NCBI GenBank assembly: GCA_023846275.1
Contig: JAIUJO010000160.1
Span: 1,142,015-1,206,014, forward strand
Length of the DNA stretch: 64,000 nucleotides
Direction: 5' to 3'
Origin: Vanilla planifolia
Lineage: Eukaryota > Streptophyta > Magnoliopsida > Asparagales > Orchidaceae
A program made the position numbers and the translations under genes. The notes below the pieces were generated by a model, which saw only the letters and a list, made by a program, of their open reading frames with translations, was not told the DNA's origin and made no database searches. Below, piece by piece: positions 1 to 13,437 of this stretch; positions within the stretch are counted from its first letter, which is position 1; every line of letters starts with the position of its first letter.

Positions 1-3000
1 ACCGTTATTTATGCTTATTTACTTCCAAAATTCATAATAATTGTAGTCTAGGATTGATCCACATGAAAATGATGTAGCTGGACTCCTCTCAATGAGTTTT
101 ATCTACTTAAAAAAATTCATTTATTATATTTTTAAATACTTTATTTTTATTATGATGGCATGCTATAGGAGATGTTTTGATTCATTTTTTATTGATGATT
201 AAGGATGTTATGCTCAATCTCGTTAGTACTTTAGATTTCAACTATGTATTACAGTTTTTCTTACATCAAAATTTTTGCTTTCTTTTGGATATATTCCAAC
301 AAAAATCTAATTCTCCACTTGTATGACTTTTATATCATTTTGACTTCGTTATATCATGTTGATGAAATTTTAACTTTTCAACTTTTGTGTTTATTATCTT
401 AATATTAAAATAATAATTGATTATTTTTTTTTCTTTTAACTTGATAAATCATAGTAAACATAAAGTAGGTGAAATTAACACAAAATATATGTAGTTTGAA
501 TTGTTTTGACAATCAATAACCAGATTATATTTTATATTCCTAAATCGAGAATGTTAACCTTAATCTATTTATTATCTTAGAATGTAACTTTTTTGTACAA
601 TTTATCTCATTAATTAATATTTTTCAATATTATTGTCATAACATATTGTAAATAAAAATCCACTTTGTATGTTTGTATTGCTTCGATTTGGATAATTACA
701 GCTTAATTTATATAAATTTTTAATATATATTTATGTAATAGCACAACAACAAATTTTTAATATTTATGCTTATTTATTTTATAGTTCTTAATAGTTCCAA
801 ACAAAGTTTGATGGAGATGAAACAAATGCTGATAAATCATCTCATTGAATTCTCTATAAGTAGATATTTTGTTTTTATATATTAAGTAGTTTTTTCTTAT
901 GGTTTGACTTACTTTATGAACAATTTCAATTTGCACTCAATTTGATGATCATGGTTTTTAAAATCGATCCTTTTAGCAACATAGAATGAACTTTTTTCTT
1001 ACACATTATAACATTAATTGAAATTCATTTTCTTCGATTCGATTATTTTACTAAAAAAAATCAAAATCTCCTCTTTTGTGACAATTTTCATTGCTTTGAT
1101 ATTGTTTATTTGATTGCTCAATTTATCTCATTTCAACATTACTATAATTTTATTATTATTAAAATAATATTTTAATATTATTTATACTTATCTAATTTTG
1201 TAATTCATTATGATTCCAAATGAGATCCAAAACGGACAAAATGTCGTCATTTTAGCTTAGTTTATGATAGTACTTTAAATACTTTTTTTAGTTTTTTTTT
1301 ATATTATTATCTAAATCTAAATATTCTATCATGTAACTTTAAATTTTTTTAAAAATTTGATATACTACATTGTTTTAATTTGCCTTGTTTTAATTTTATC
1401 ATTATTTTTCTTAATACTATTTTAATAATTTATTATTTTTTTGCTTATTTATATTCGTAATTTCTACTAATTCCAAGCAAGAATCGAGCAAATAAAAAAT
1501 GTTAAAGGACTTAACCTGATTAGCTCTATCTACTTAAATTTTTATCTATTATATTTTAAATATTTTATTTTTGTTATTTTTTAGTATTATTTGATGTATT
1601 TAGTTTATTACAAGATTTTATAATCAAGGATGTTATGCATAATCTCCTTAGTATCTAGGAAGAAAACTTTCCAATGCAAAATTTCCACTTCTTTCATCCA
1701 AAGTAATGTTTCATTTTCTAGATTTAGTTCAATATGTTATGATATATTTTGATTCACACATGAAAATCTCGATTTTGATATTGAAAAATTTCAAATAAAA
1801 AGAATGCCTAAGAATGTTGCATGTCATCTTCTTAGTACCTTTGAATAAAAGTTTCCTACAAACCTTATAACATTTCTTAATGTTTTTGCATTATTCTAGT
1901 GTTGCGATGCCCCACCATATCTCTTTTCATAAATAGTATATAATTACTTAAATTTTAACTAATAATAATTTTTTTACTCAAATCTACTTTATAATTAGGA
2001 GTAACTTAAAATGTGGTCTAATCGAAATGAAATAAATGTCAATGGAATCATCTTATTGAGCATTAACTAATTATATGTTCATTTTTATATTTGTAAAAAC
2101 TTCTTTCTAGAGATTGGGAATATTCTATGAGGTATTTTAACTAATCAAATTTTTGTGATCAAGAAAGGAATGCATGATCACCTTATTAAATTTCTTCAAA
2201 TGATTTTCTTTAAAATCATTATTTTGCTAAATCTAAATATTATCTAAAGATACTCTTTCTTATAATTCATTATTTACATGTTTTAAGTTTATCAAATTTT
2301 TGAATGAATATATATTTAATAAATTTTAAAAAAATTTGGCATCTTTTCTTTGTAACTTGTAGTAATTTCAAATGAGATCTAATTAGGATGGAACTAATAT
2401 AATTAGACCCATGTAAATAATCTCTATCCAATTAGGGAATAATTTTTAATACTTTACAAATTTTAATTTATTTATTTAGGAAAGTTTTAGAGAAATTTTA
2501 ATCCATAAGTTATTTGACTATCAAGTTACTTCAATTAAGTTTCTTAATGTGTTGGAATTGAACTTTCTTACATAATTTGTCATTTCAAATCTTTTTCTTT
2601 GTTATGGTTATATTACTATGTAATTCTGTATCTTTTCTTATGCAAGCATTACTTTTATTTTATTTTATTATATTATAACAGTTCAATTTATCTCACATTA
2701 GCTTTAATATATATTTTCTTGATATTGAAATAATAATTTCTTATTATTTATGTTTATTTTTAGATGTAATTCATAGAAATTCTTAATGAGGTGTAGTCAT
2801 AACAAAACAATGATTGTTGGACATCCTTCACAGAGGTGTATCCAATAAAGTATTTATTTTTGTGTTTAAAATTTAATTTTAATATATTGCTTTGAAGATC
2901 CAAAACTCCTATGTGACTTCTATCTTGCTTTTGATTTGGTAATATTACATTTCTTCAAGTTATCTCGTTCAAGTTTTTGTATCTATTTACTTAATGTCAA

Positions 3001-3874
3001 AAATTTAAATTTATTAAAACATTGTCTTGTTTACCTTGGAAAATAGTAATAAATCTAAGCTATCTCAAATCCAGAAAAAATAGATGTTTTTGGACTGGTC
3101 TTCACGAGCCATAAAAACTTTTATATTTATTTTATTATTTTCAAATTTTAAATTTTTTTCGTTTTGAGATTCTTTTAAAAGTAAATTGATTCATAACTGA
3201 TTTGATGAATGATCATTTTGCACACAAACTCCTTATTATTTTGGAATGCAACTTTTCAATGCAAGTAATCTCATTCTTTAAATATTTTGCTTATATTTTT
3301 ATTATACTATAATGTAACTCAAAATATTCTCTTGTGTGAGCCTTAATTTTGTTATATAACATTTAATCAATTTTTACTTTCAACATTAATATTTACTTAT
3401 CTCTTTTAAAATAATAAGTTATTTCAAATTTTTTTTGCATTTGTAATTCTTAGTTTTTCCTAATGAGGTCCAATTGAGACAATAAAAATATCATTAAGCT
3501 TGGCTTGGTGAGTTCCATCAAACTAGATGTTTATTTTTTCTATTTTAATATATTTACTTTCAAAGGTTGTTGCACTTTTCATAAGGCATTTCAATTAATA
3601 GTTAATTTTATAATTGAGAATATTACACTGGAACTCATTATTAACAAGGAATGAAACCTTTTCATAGATCTATTTCATGCTTAAAAATGTTTTCCTTTCA
3701 TTTTGTTATATTTATATGAAAATCTCATTCTCATTTCCTGTGATAATTAAATTTCTTAGATTTGGTTATATTAAATTACTTAAATTGTATTATTTAATTT
3801 TTAACCAATATTTACCTAATATTAATTAAATTATTTATTTTGTTTAGTTTTCTAAACTTTGCTTATTTTTCGTA
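1..3874 (+). repeat. Partial higher-order repeat copy (3' part)
   Basis: This is the portion of a higher-order copy that precedes the first complete one. Its variant monomers match their counterparts further right: the monomer at about 805 (ttatggtttgactta) pairs with those at 5,940, 10,435 and 15,445. The enlarged monomer at about 1,470-2,000 pairs with those at 6,765, 11,250 and 16,262. The monomer at about 3,445 (data such as gcacttttcataaggcattt) pairs with those at 8,008, 13,005 and 18,288. The window edge cuts its start. Confidence 0.75.
1470..2000 (+). repeat. Enlarged variant monomer, copy a
   Basis: This is a satellite monomer longer than the rest. After the usual gattca landmark comes an extra stretch of about 190 bp containing gaaaatctcgattttgata, then cctttgaataaaagtttcc at about 1,841. 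It is the first of four such monomers spaced 4.5-5.3 kb apart, and is a marker of the higher-order repeat. Confidence 0.65.
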
Positions 3875-6800
3875 CTACAAAATGAGGTTCAATCTCGATG
3901 AACCAGACAATGTTATTCTTGTCTCTGCTAGCTTTGTCAAAACTAGTTAATCATTTTGCAATATTATGTATGTATAATCCTAGGGTTTTATTATAATTTT
4001 TGAGATATTTTTATTTGTATCTTATCTAACAATAGAGAATGTTACACTTTATGCCCTTAGCACTATGGTATAAAACTTTCTCAAAAACATTATGACATTT
4101 TTTCAAGGTTTTTCCATTGATTTGTATAATGATTATGAAACTAAATTCTCTTCTCGTGAGACCTTTCATTGCTTTTACTTTGTTATATTATGATACTTCA
4201 ATTTATGTCATTTCTTCTTTAATTTGCATTTATTTAATTTCTAATAATAATTTATTATTTTTTGCATATCTACTTCCCAAGTATGTTATAATTTAACATA
4301 AGGTCTAATCAAGATGGAACAAATATCCTTGAACTCATCTCAAAAAGCATTATCTAGTTATGTATTCATTTTTTATTTTTAAAAACTTTTTTTAGGTTGA
4401 GAACTTTTTATGAGAAATTCCAACTCAATCATAATTTCATCATCAAGGGTGGCACGCTTTATCAGCATTAAATCTTTGAATAAAACTTTCTCATAAAAAA
4501 TTTCTTATTTCTTCCACTATTTTTAGTTGAAATGGTCACATATATCAACAAATCAAAATCTTATCTAAACTAATTATTACATTCCTTTTGTTTAGTTATT
4601 TTACATTATTTCAATTTAAATTATTTTAGCTTTAAAATATACTTACTAAATATTTAAAAATTGCTTTAAACATATTTTATTTGTGATTCATTATAATTCT
4701 AAGTGAGGTCCAATCGAGATCAAATAAACATCATTGGAACCATTTGGGTGAGATTTTTCTAGCTAGACACTCTATTTTTTTCTTAAAATATTTTACTTTC
4801 TTATGTTGTGGCACTCTTTAGAAAACTTTTCTTTTGGAACCTTATTTAAAAATTTAGAATGCTATATCATATCTACTTAATTTCTTGGAATGCAACTTTC
4901 ATATATGAATAATGTTACCTTTTAAAAACTTTTCTTTTATTTAGTTATTTCGATATGAAGATGTATATATCCTCTTTTGTGATATTTATATTTCCTTGAT
5001 TAGCTTATAATAGACTTATTAAATTTATTTCACTTCAACATTAATATATAGTTACTTGATATCCAAATAATAATTTATTATTAATTATGCTTACTTAATT
5101 TTTTGTTTTACAATAATTTCTAATGAGATCTTATCATGATGATTAAAAAGTTAACAGAATTGCTCTGGTGTGCCCAATCAAATAAGATCCACCATTTTTG
5201 TTATATATATATATATGAATTTCTTGAGTATTGTCCTTATTTTTAAACATTTTGATTCATGCCATATTTCATGTTCAAGAAAAGTATATGTGATCTCCTA
5301 ACCATGGAATGCAACTTTCTCCTACAACACATCTTGTTTTTTCAATTGTTTGTTTGATTTCTTATTATTATAAATTTACTCTAAATATCCTCTAGTGTGA
5401 CCTTCACCATATTACAATGCCTCAAATCATTTCATTTTAGCTTTAATCTATATCTTCTTAAAGTAAAAAAGTTTAATTTTTTATTTTATGTGTAATTATT
5501 GTGTTAACTAAGAATTTTTTAATGAGGTATGATAACGCAAATCAAACTTCATTGGTCTTGCTCTGCTGAGCTCTATCAAATAAAGTATTTTCTTTTATAT
5601 TTTTAAATATTTTATTTTGTGAAGATTTTAAGCAACTTAAGATATTTTTTAATTTATACCAAATTTAATGATTGTAGATACTATTCTCTATTTCTATATT
5701 AATTTCAAACGAAAAGTTGTTTATATTATTTAAACCATTGGGTAATATTTTACACTATTATTTTCTCATATTATAATGTAAATTTAAATAAATTTTATTG
5801 TGACCTTGTATTTCATCGATTTGGTAAGATTGTACTGCATTAATTTATCAAATGTTTTCATTAATATTAATTTACAAAATTTAGAGCATTAATATTTAAA
5901 TATTTATGGTTATTTTTTTTAATTATTAGAAATTCCTAACAACGACTAATGGAGATTAAACTAACATTCATAAATCATCTCAAAGAACCCTATAAAATTA
6001 AATACTTTGTTTTATTTTATTAAGTAATTTATTTTCTATGGTTTGACTTACATTATGAAATATTTCAATTCATAAATGATTTGATTATCGTAGCTCTTAA
6101 TACTGATCCTTCTAGTATATTCAAATTAACCTTTTTTTGCACTTTGTCTTTAACTCAAATTTTTCTTTGATTTTATTATTTTACTACAAAAATCTAATTT
6201 TCTTATCATGTGACTTTTTTCATTTGTTTGATTTTTTATTATTCATTTCTTAATTTGCCTTAACTTTGCTTCTTTATGAACATAATTAACATTAAAATAA
6301 CATTTTTTTACTGTTAATTCTTTTTTAATTTTGTAATTAATAGTGTTTCCAAATATCATCTATATGAGATGGAACATCATTCACTATGGTCATCTCAATA
6401 AGATCCATAAATAAAATAATTATTTTCTTACTTTTTTAATACATTTCTAATTATTTTGCACACCATGTAAGATATTCTATTTCATTCTAGATTTGCCGAT
6501 CAGGGGTGTTACATGACATGTACTTAATATTATCAAATGTTTTCTTCTAGAACAATTTGTGTGAATTTTTAAAATATTTTTCTCTATTTTTGTTATATTA
6601 CTTCATAACTCTAAATCTTTTGTCAAGTGACTCTTAAATTTTTCAATTTATATTTTTTAATTTTTTTTTAATTTATGTCATTTCAATTTTAAAAAATATT
6701 TTCTTAATAATATTTTAATAATTTTTTATTATTAATTCCTTTTTAAATTGGTAATTTGCAATAATTCTTAATATGAACTAATCAACAAAAAAACTTTTTG

Positions 6801-8430
6801 TTGGACTGATCTTGACAAGCTGTATCTAATTAGACATTAATTTATTAATTTCTACAACAACTTTTTTTATTTATTTTTTAATGTTAATTGAGATATTTTT
6901 AATTGTGCAAGATTTGCTCATTAATAATGTTATGCATGATCTCTTTAGTTTCTTGGAATTCAACATTCTAATATAGAATTTCATCTTTAATTATCCAAAG
7001 TCATTTTTTATTTCTAAAGTCTTTAAACATTTTATGAAATATTTTTATTTGTAACTAAAAATCTTCATTCTAATGTTAGAAAATTTCCAACACAATGTAT
7101 TCTCGAGAATGTTAAAGTTGATGTCCTTAATACCTTTGAATAAAATTTTACTATAAAACTTACTTTAGTTCTTTAAATTTTTACATTGTTTTGGTAGTAG
7201 TACGATGAAAGTCCAATTCTCCTCCAATTTCACCTTTTAATTTATTTTTGTTTGTTATATTATGATGCTTAAATTATCTCATTTCATCTTTAATGTATAT
7301 TTACTTAATTTTAAAATAACAGATTATTTACTTTTAACTCTATTTACGATTGTGATGGTTATTAACTTGAAACATAGTTTGATCATGATGAAATAAATGT
7401 CAATGGATCCATCTCGATAAGCTCTATCTATTTACATATTAATTATGTTATACTATTTAATTTTATCCCACATGAACTTTGACATATATTTGCTAAATAT
7501 ATAAAATAATTATTGATAAATATTTATCCTTATTTTTTGCTATTAACAAAAGTTCTTAACAAGGTCTAATTTAGATGAAACAAAGATCATTAGACATGCA
7601 TTGATGATTTGTATTCTATTAAGTATTTATTTTCATATTTCCATAGTAATTTGGATATGAAACATGAGTAGTCTCAATATCCTATCATGGGAGCATTATA
7701 TTACTTTTTAATTTTTAGGATATTGACATGCTTTTCAAAATGATTTGTTTTACTTGATTTGATTGATGATGATATCACACCCAATCTCTTAAGTATTTTT
7801 TTAAAGAAACTTTTCCATGCAATTAGTCTTGTTCTTTAATTGTTTTTATAGCTTTTATTATATAATAATATAAATTTTAATCTTATCTTTTGTCTCCACT
7901 ATAATGCCTCAATTTGGTTATATAACATTGAATTAATTTGTTTCATTTAGCATTCATATAATTCACTTCTTATAAAAATAATAAGTTATTTTTAATTCTA
8001 CTTATTTTGATAATCCTTAGTTATTCTTAATAAAGTTCAAATGAGATAATAAAATGTCTTTGAACTCAACTTAGCAAGCTCTATCCAACAAGATATTCAT
8101 TTTGTTATTTTAAAATATTTTTTTAAGGGATGCAGCATTCTTCATAAGGGATTTCAATTAATACTTGAATTGATAATTGAGAATATTACACTCAAACTTC
8201 TTTTTATCTTGGAATGAAGCTTTTTCATACAATTTATTTCGTGTTATAAATTTTGTTTTCATTCATTTTCTTATATTATTATAAAAAACTAATTCTTCTC
8301 TCGTATGACATTTATATGCCCTAGGTTTGCCTATGTTAAACTATTTAAATTTAGCTTATTTAAGCTTTGATATATGTTTGCTTAATAATAAATAAAAAAA
8401 TTATTTTTGTTTAATATGTTACCTTTAGAA
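3875..8430 (+). repeat. Higher-order repeat copy 1 (~4.56 kb)
   Basis: I set the phase at the variant monomer that has ctacaaaatgaggttcaat instead of the common segment. The unit holds about 11 monomers, with conserved segments near 3,883, 4,300, 4,703, 5,121, 5,521, 5,940, 6,350, 6,770, 7,370, 7,560 and 8,025. It includes the ttatggtttgactta variant (5,940) and the 600-bp enlarged monomer (6,765-7,365). A truncated monomer of about 190 bp lies between 7,370 and 7,560. A short TA run lies at 5,201-5,215. The same order of variants repeats in the next copies. Confidence 0.75.
6765..7365 (+). repeat. Enlarged variant monomer, copy b
   Basis: This monomer of about 600 bp has the same extra segment as at 1,470-2,000. 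A second gatt-aaaatctt stretch is followed by a gaaaatttcca word and acctttgaataaaatttta at about 7,130. Its conserved segment reads aatcaacaaaaaaacttttt, shared with 11,260 (gaccaaaaaaactttttt) and 16,275. It probably arose by a partial internal duplication before the higher-order unit was amplified. Confidence 0.7.
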
Positions 8431-11400
8431 CTACAAAATGAGCTTCAATTGCGGTGAACAAACGCTGTCATACTTGTTGTTATGATTTTTAAAATATATT
8501 TATTTGTATCTTCTTTGATGATAGAGAATATTACACATGATCTCCCTAGTACCTTGGAATAAAACATTCCCGTAAGAATTATCTCCTTTCTTAAAGGTTT
8601 TTGTTTTGATTTGTTTTATGAATACGAATCTCAGATTCTCTTCTCATGAGACCATTGCATTGATTTTAGTTTGTTATGTTATAACACCTAACTTTCTTGC
8701 ATTTCATTCTTTATATATATGTAGTTTATTTTATAACAACAACAAATTTTTTTTATGAATATATACTTTCAAAATTAGCTATAACTCCCCATGAGATCTA
8801 ATCGAGATGGAGAAAATGTCATTGGACTCCTCTCAAAGTGCTCTATCCTATTATATATCTATTTTATGTGTTTAAAAACTTTTGAATGAATCGATAATTT
8901 TTCACAAGAAATTTTTACTAATTCAAAATTTCGTGATCAAAGGCGTTATGCTTCATCTACTTTAAATGTTGCAATACAACTTACTAATAAAATTTTTTAT
9001 TCCTTTAAAGTTTTTCTTCAAGTTGGTTATGTTACTTGGTAATTAAAAAAAGTTTCTAAACTCACCATTACGTTCCTTTTATTTTTTAATTTTATTTTTT
9101 TCAATTTAACTAATTTTAACATCAAAATATAGTTACAAAATATTAAAAAATTTATTTATGAATATTTTATTCTTAATTCATTGTAATTCTTAATGAGGTC
9201 CAACCAAGATGAAAGAAAAGTCATTGGACGCATCTATGTGGGCTTTATCTATTCATATACTCATTTTATTATATTCGAATATTTTACTTTCTTAAGTTGT
9301 GGCACACTTTAGAAAACTATTCTATGTATGCCTAATTTAAAAATTAAAAATGTTATATTCCATTTCCTTAATTTCTTTGAATGCAACTTTCATATGTAAT
9401 TTAGGCTATGTTTAATAACATTTTTCTTTTGTTTATTTATATAAATATGAAAATCTAATTCCCTTCTTTTTTGACATTTATATTTCTTTTATTTTCTTAT
9501 ATTACATTGATTAATTTTACATTTTTTCATGTTTAATATAAAGTTGCTTAACATGAGAATAATAATTTATTTTTTAATGCTTATTTACTTTTTTTTCTTT
9601 TTGCTTATTTCAAATGATGTATGATCGAGATGAAGCGAACAATAATTGACTTACCTTTCTGAGCTCCATGAAACAAGATCCTCATTTTGTTTTATTATAT
9701 ATATTTATTTTTCTTTTGCTTTGTCATGCTTTTTGACACGTTTTGATTCATACCATATTTGATGATCAAGAGTGTTACACATGATATCCTTAATGCCTTG
9801 GAATGCAATTTTCTTATACAACTGATCTCATTTTTTTAAAGTTTTCACTTTGAGTTGTTATTATAACCATAAAACTCTGGCTATCCTCAATCATGACTTA
9901 GTTGTACAACAATGCATCAAATTATCTCATTTCAGCTTTAAAAAATTTGTTCTTAAAGTTTAATTTTTTTTGAATTTTTAAGCTTATTTACTATGTTAGT
10001 TCATGGAAATTTTTAATGAGGTATATGTTAGGTTAATCCAACATCATTAGACTCACTACAGTGAGCTATATCAAACAAAGTATTTAGTTTTATATTTTTA
10101 AATATTTTATTTTATGGAGTTTTTAAACAATTTATGAGATATTTTGATTCATACTGAATTTAGTGATCAATGATGTTAATCTTGATCTCCTGCTAGCTTG
10201 TAATGAAACTCTTTTTTTAATAATTTTTATCATTACTTAATATTTTTCACTATTATTTTGTCATATTATAATGTAAATTGAAATCATCTTAATTGTGACC
10301 TTGTATTGCTTCGTCTTGCATAGATTTTGTTGCATAAATTATCAAAATTAGTCTCTAATATTTATTTACATAATATTGGAATATTAATTTTTAAATATCT
10401 ATGCTTAATTAATTAAAAAGTCATGGAAATTTTAAACTATTTCTAATAGAGATGAAACAATCATTAAAAAATCATTTGAATGAACTCTATACAATTAAAC
10501 ATTTAGTTTTATTCAATTAAGTTATTTATTTTTTATGGTTTGACTTACATTACAAAACATTTCAATTCATAGAAGATTTGACAATTGTTAAGATTGATCC
10601 TTATAGTGTATTCAAATGAACGTTTTTCATGCACTTTATATCTTTAAGTCAAAAATTTGCTTTGATTTTATTACTTTACTACAAAAATCCAATTCTCCTC
10701 TTTTGTGCCTATTTCATTACTTTGGTTTCCCTATCTTTAATTGCTCAATTAATCATAATTTAGTTTCATTATAAAATTACTTAAAATTAAAACAATAATT
10801 TATTTGTATTTATTTTTTTTATTTTTTCATTCAAAGTAACTCCAAATGTTTTTTAAAGGAGATGTATTATCATTAGTTATACTCATCTTGGTAAGCCCTT
10901 TTATTAATTAAATATTCATCTTTTTTCTTGTAAAAATTTCTAATTTTTTTGCACACTTCATAAGATATTTTGATTCGTTCTGGATTTGGTGTTTAGTGGT
11001 GCCACAGCACATCTTTTTAATACTTTTTAATGTTTCTTTCTAGCCCAATTTACGTCATTTTTTCAAAAATTTTCCTCAATGTTTATTATATTTCAACATA
11101 ACTCTTAATCTTTTATCAAAGTACTTTTAAATTTGCTTAATTTAGACGTATTAAATTGCCATAATTTATACAAATTTTTTAACATATATTTTATGAATAA
11201 CATTTTAATAATTTTTTATTATTATTGTTTATTTAAATTAGTAGTTTGAAATAATTCTGAGCAAAAACAGATTGACCAAAAAAACTTTTTTATAGACTCA
11301 TCATGGTGGGCTCTATCAAAATGAATATTTTTAAATAATTTATTTTTATTATTTCTAAATGTTATACAAGATATTTATATTCAAATAAGACTTGATGATT

Positions 11401-13437
11401 TAGTATGTTATGCATGATCTCCATGGAATCTAGGACTTAAAAATCTTAACAAAAAATTTAAAAATCTTAATTATTCAAAATAATATTTTTTGTAGATTTT
11501 TTAAGCATTTTAAGAAATATTTTGATTCATAAATAAAAATCTAGATTTTAATATATGATAGTTTCCAATGCAAAGTATTCTCATGAATGTTACACTTAAT
11601 GTCTTTAGTGTCCTTGAATAGAACCTTCCTATAAAACTTATCAAATGTTTTACATTGATTTGGTATTATTACAATGAAACTATTACTCTCCTCTCGTGTG
11701 ACCATTGCATCACTTTTTGTTTGTTATATTACGATGCTGCAATTTTTCTCTACAATTTGTCTCATTTCTAATCAACTTTTCTTATATGACCCCTATTTTT
11801 TATTTCATTGTCATAATTCTTAATTTTGTATCACATCAAATTTATTGTATATTTACTTAATATTTATAAAATAATAGATTACCATTTATTCTTATTTCTT
11901 TTTGTAATTCATAGAAATTCTCAACAAGATCTAATTGAGATTAAACTAAGATTATTAGACATGATTTGCTGATATGTATCCAATCAAGTATTCATAATTA
12001 TATTTGCACTTTTAACTTAGATATAGTACTTTAAAAATTTAAATATCTAATCATGTGACTTTTATATTAATTTTTATTCTGTTATATTACATTTCTTAAA
12101 GTTAACTCAATTATGTTTTAAGGACATCCCAATACAAACCATATTTGGTTATCAAGGTTATTGCATTTGAGTTTCCTAGTATATTAAATGCTTATTTTTC
12201 ATATAATTTAGCACATTTCAAATCTTTTTCGTTGATTTATTTATATTACTATGTAACTCTACATCTTTTTATTTGTGAACCTTTTCTTTTATTTCATTAT
12301 TGCACAATACATAAATTTTTCTCATATCAAGTTTATTTATATTTCCAATATTAAAGTAATAATTTATTATTATTTTTTCCTATTTTCATTGGAAATTCAT
12401 AGAAATTATTAATCGGGTGTAATTGAGATGACACAAAGATTGTTGGATTTCCTAGGGTGAGGTTTATGGAATTATTTATTTTTATTTTTTCATCTTAATT
12501 TGAATATATTACTTCGAAGATCTAAGTTTCTACTTGTGTGACTTTTACATTACTTCTTCATTTGGTTATATCAAATTGCTTCAAGTTATCACATTTATGT
12601 TTTAGTATTTATTTAGTTAATAGTAAATTAAAAATTTGTTAAACTTCAACTAATCGCGACATGCAATGAAAAAATTATATTTTTTTAATATTTTTAATCT
12701 TTTAATTTCCTTGATTTTTCCATGTTTTTCAAAAAAATTTGATTACTACTAGATTTAATGAATGGTAATTTTACACATGATCTCCTTAACTATTTTAAAA
12801 GCAAATTTTTCGTGCAATTAATCTCATTCGTTAAATATTTTGGTTAGATTTTATTATATTACATTGTAACTGTGACTCTTCTCTTAAGTGTCCAATATAT
12901 GACCTCTTTTTAATTATCGAACATTTAATCAATTATTTTTTTTTAACATTAATATATATTTACTTGTTATTAAAAAAGAGTTATTTTTTAATTATCTTTA
13001 CATTGGTAATTCTTAGTTTCTCTTAACAAAGTACAAATCAGGTGACAAAAATGTCATTAAGCATGGTTTCAGGAGCTCTATCTCACTAGATTTTCATTTA
13101 ATTATTTTAAAATATTTTACTTTCAAAGGATACTACACTCTTCATAATGACTTTAATTAATACCTGAATTAATAAATGAGAATATTACACTAAAATTTCT
13201 TATTTTCATTGAATCAAGCTTTTTCATAGAATTTATTGCTTGTTTTATAATGTTTGCTTTCATTTTGTTATATTAATATGAAAAGCTAAATCTCCTCTCT
13301 TATGGCTTTTATATTTCTTAGATTTTGATATATTAAATTACTTAAATTTATGTTATTTGAGATTTAATATTTGTTTAATAAATATTGAATAAATAATTTT
13401 TTATTATTTATTTTTATTTACATAGTTGATTTGTAGT
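8431..13437 (+). repeat. Higher-order repeat copy 2 (~5.0 kb)
   Basis: This copy starts at ctacaaaatgagcttcaat and carries the variant monomers in the same order as copy 1. Examples are the aagatcctcattttg monomer (9,612), the caaacaaagtatttag monomer (10,020), the tatggtttgacttac monomer (10,435) and the enlarged monomer (from 11,250). The monomer that follows the enlarged one in copy 1 (7,370) and copy 3 (16,855) seems to be missing or largely deleted here, and 11,260 to 11,930 has only one conserved segment. This is a copy-specific loss within a shared framework. Confidence 0.72.
11250..11800 (+). repeat. Enlarged variant monomer, copy c
   Basis: This is the third enlarged monomer. Its conserved segment is gaccaaaaaaactttttt, and the extra stretch includes aaaaatctagattttaata and tccttgaatagaaccttcc at about 11,610. 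Downstream the boundary with the next monomer is unclear because a monomer seems lost here. Confidence 0.65.

Noticed and set aside
5201-5215. Short TA run as a promoter element
   Set aside because: It is a small microsatellite inside a satellite monomer; no gene follows.
12145-12354. Open frame of 69 codons, rich in Phe, Tyr and Leu
   Set aside because: It lies inside ordinary satellite monomers, has no domain, and AT-rich forward monomers readily give Phe/Tyr/Leu-rich frames. The same holds for the frames at 13,721, 16,995, 18,924, 21,307 and 23,125.
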